This document shows, piece after piece, positions 63,901 to 64,000 of a DNA stretch of 64,000 bases. The stretch's first letter is position 1; the number at the start of each line of letters is the position of its first letter. The stretch is from an uncultured Ferrimonas sp. (GTDB lineage: Bacteria > Pseudomonadota > Gammaproteobacteria > Enterobacterales > Shewanellaceae), in assembly GCF_947489035.1 (NCBI RefSeq), contig NZ_CANLCI010000011.1:1-64000 (forward strand). Reading direction: 5' to 3'. Below the pieces are notes generated by a model. The model was given only the letters and a program-made list of their open reading frames with translations, had not been told where the DNA came from and ran no database searches. The translations under genes and the position numbers were made by a program.

Positions 63901-64000
63901 TTAATTAAACAACTGGATGCGTTGTTCCAGCAGCGTCACCGCCTGGCCATCGCGCAAAAAGGCCACTCCGGCCGTGGCGATGATCTCGCCTTCCGCCAGC
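63901..64000 (-). CDS. RND membrane-fusion protein, C-terminal end only
   Basis: The last 32 codons, ending in VTLLEQRIQLFN, carry the AGVAFLRDGQAV pattern of the membrane-proximal domain of RND adaptor proteins. The gene continues past the right edge of the window. It is 9 bases upstream of the RND pump gene, consistent with an adaptor-pump operon. Confidence 0.8.
   Translation of the reverse strand, partial: LAEGEIIATAGVAFLRDGQAVTLLEQRIQLFN

Overview
The window reads as chromosomal DNA of a marine-type gammaproteobacterium of the Alteromonadales, closest in character to Ferrimonas or Shewanella. This is inferred from gene content: pepA-holC-valS divergent from lptF-lptG, two large periplasmic multihaem c-type cytochromes (8 and 12 CxxCH sites), GlyGly-CTERM surface proteases, REP repeats with a RAYT transposase, and MacAB-like and RND transport operons. 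Genus assignment is a guess; no rRNA is present.

Layout. 0-12.6 kb: a broken or interrupted CAU tRNA at the left edge, a universal stress protein, a periplasmic peroxiredoxin-like protein, a CadC-like regulator with a beta-propeller, then a tandem pair of GlyGly-CTERM subtilases, the first of which has lost all three catalytic residues, and a haloalkane dehalogenase. 12.6-19.2 kb: REP repeat arrays surround an octahaem cytochrome lipoprotein, a partial duplicate of its 3' end, a histidine kinase/response regulator pair and the RAYT. 19.2-30.1 kb: housekeeping valS, holC, pepA, lptF, lptG plus a TPR-GGDEF protein, an AhpD-like protein and an RDD protein. 30.2-50.9 kb is bracketed by two nearly identical tRNA-Leu(CAA)-terminator modules. 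It carries two cpdB-like nucleotidase lipoproteins flanking an endonuclease/exonuclease/phosphatase lipoprotein (the first two genes with matching CRP-type promoters), an RND efflux pump with a divergent LysR regulator, an amino-acid ABC transporter, a dodecahaem cytochrome and a chemoreceptor. 60.8-64 kb: a second RND pump, cut by the window edge.

The most interesting segment is 51.7-60.6 kb. Five tandem genes of 38-39 codons encode peptides with a conserved leader ending in VVGG and a short hydrophobic core with one cysteine. Four have essentially the same core and the fifth is diverged. They are followed by two related proteins (a predicted beta-barrel domain plus HEAT-like repeats) of unknown function and a 70-residue membrane protein resembling superinfection-immunity proteins. 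After a terminator and a 20-bp-period direct repeat come a YIP1-like membrane protein, a MacA-like adaptor, a MacB-type ATPase and permease, and a LytS/LytTR two-component system. My inference is a peptide (bacteriocin or modified RiPP) production, immunity, export and sensing locus of a type I do not recognise. None of these five peptide genes is long enough to be found by a default gene caller.

All functions come from reading motifs in the translated sequence. No database search was run.
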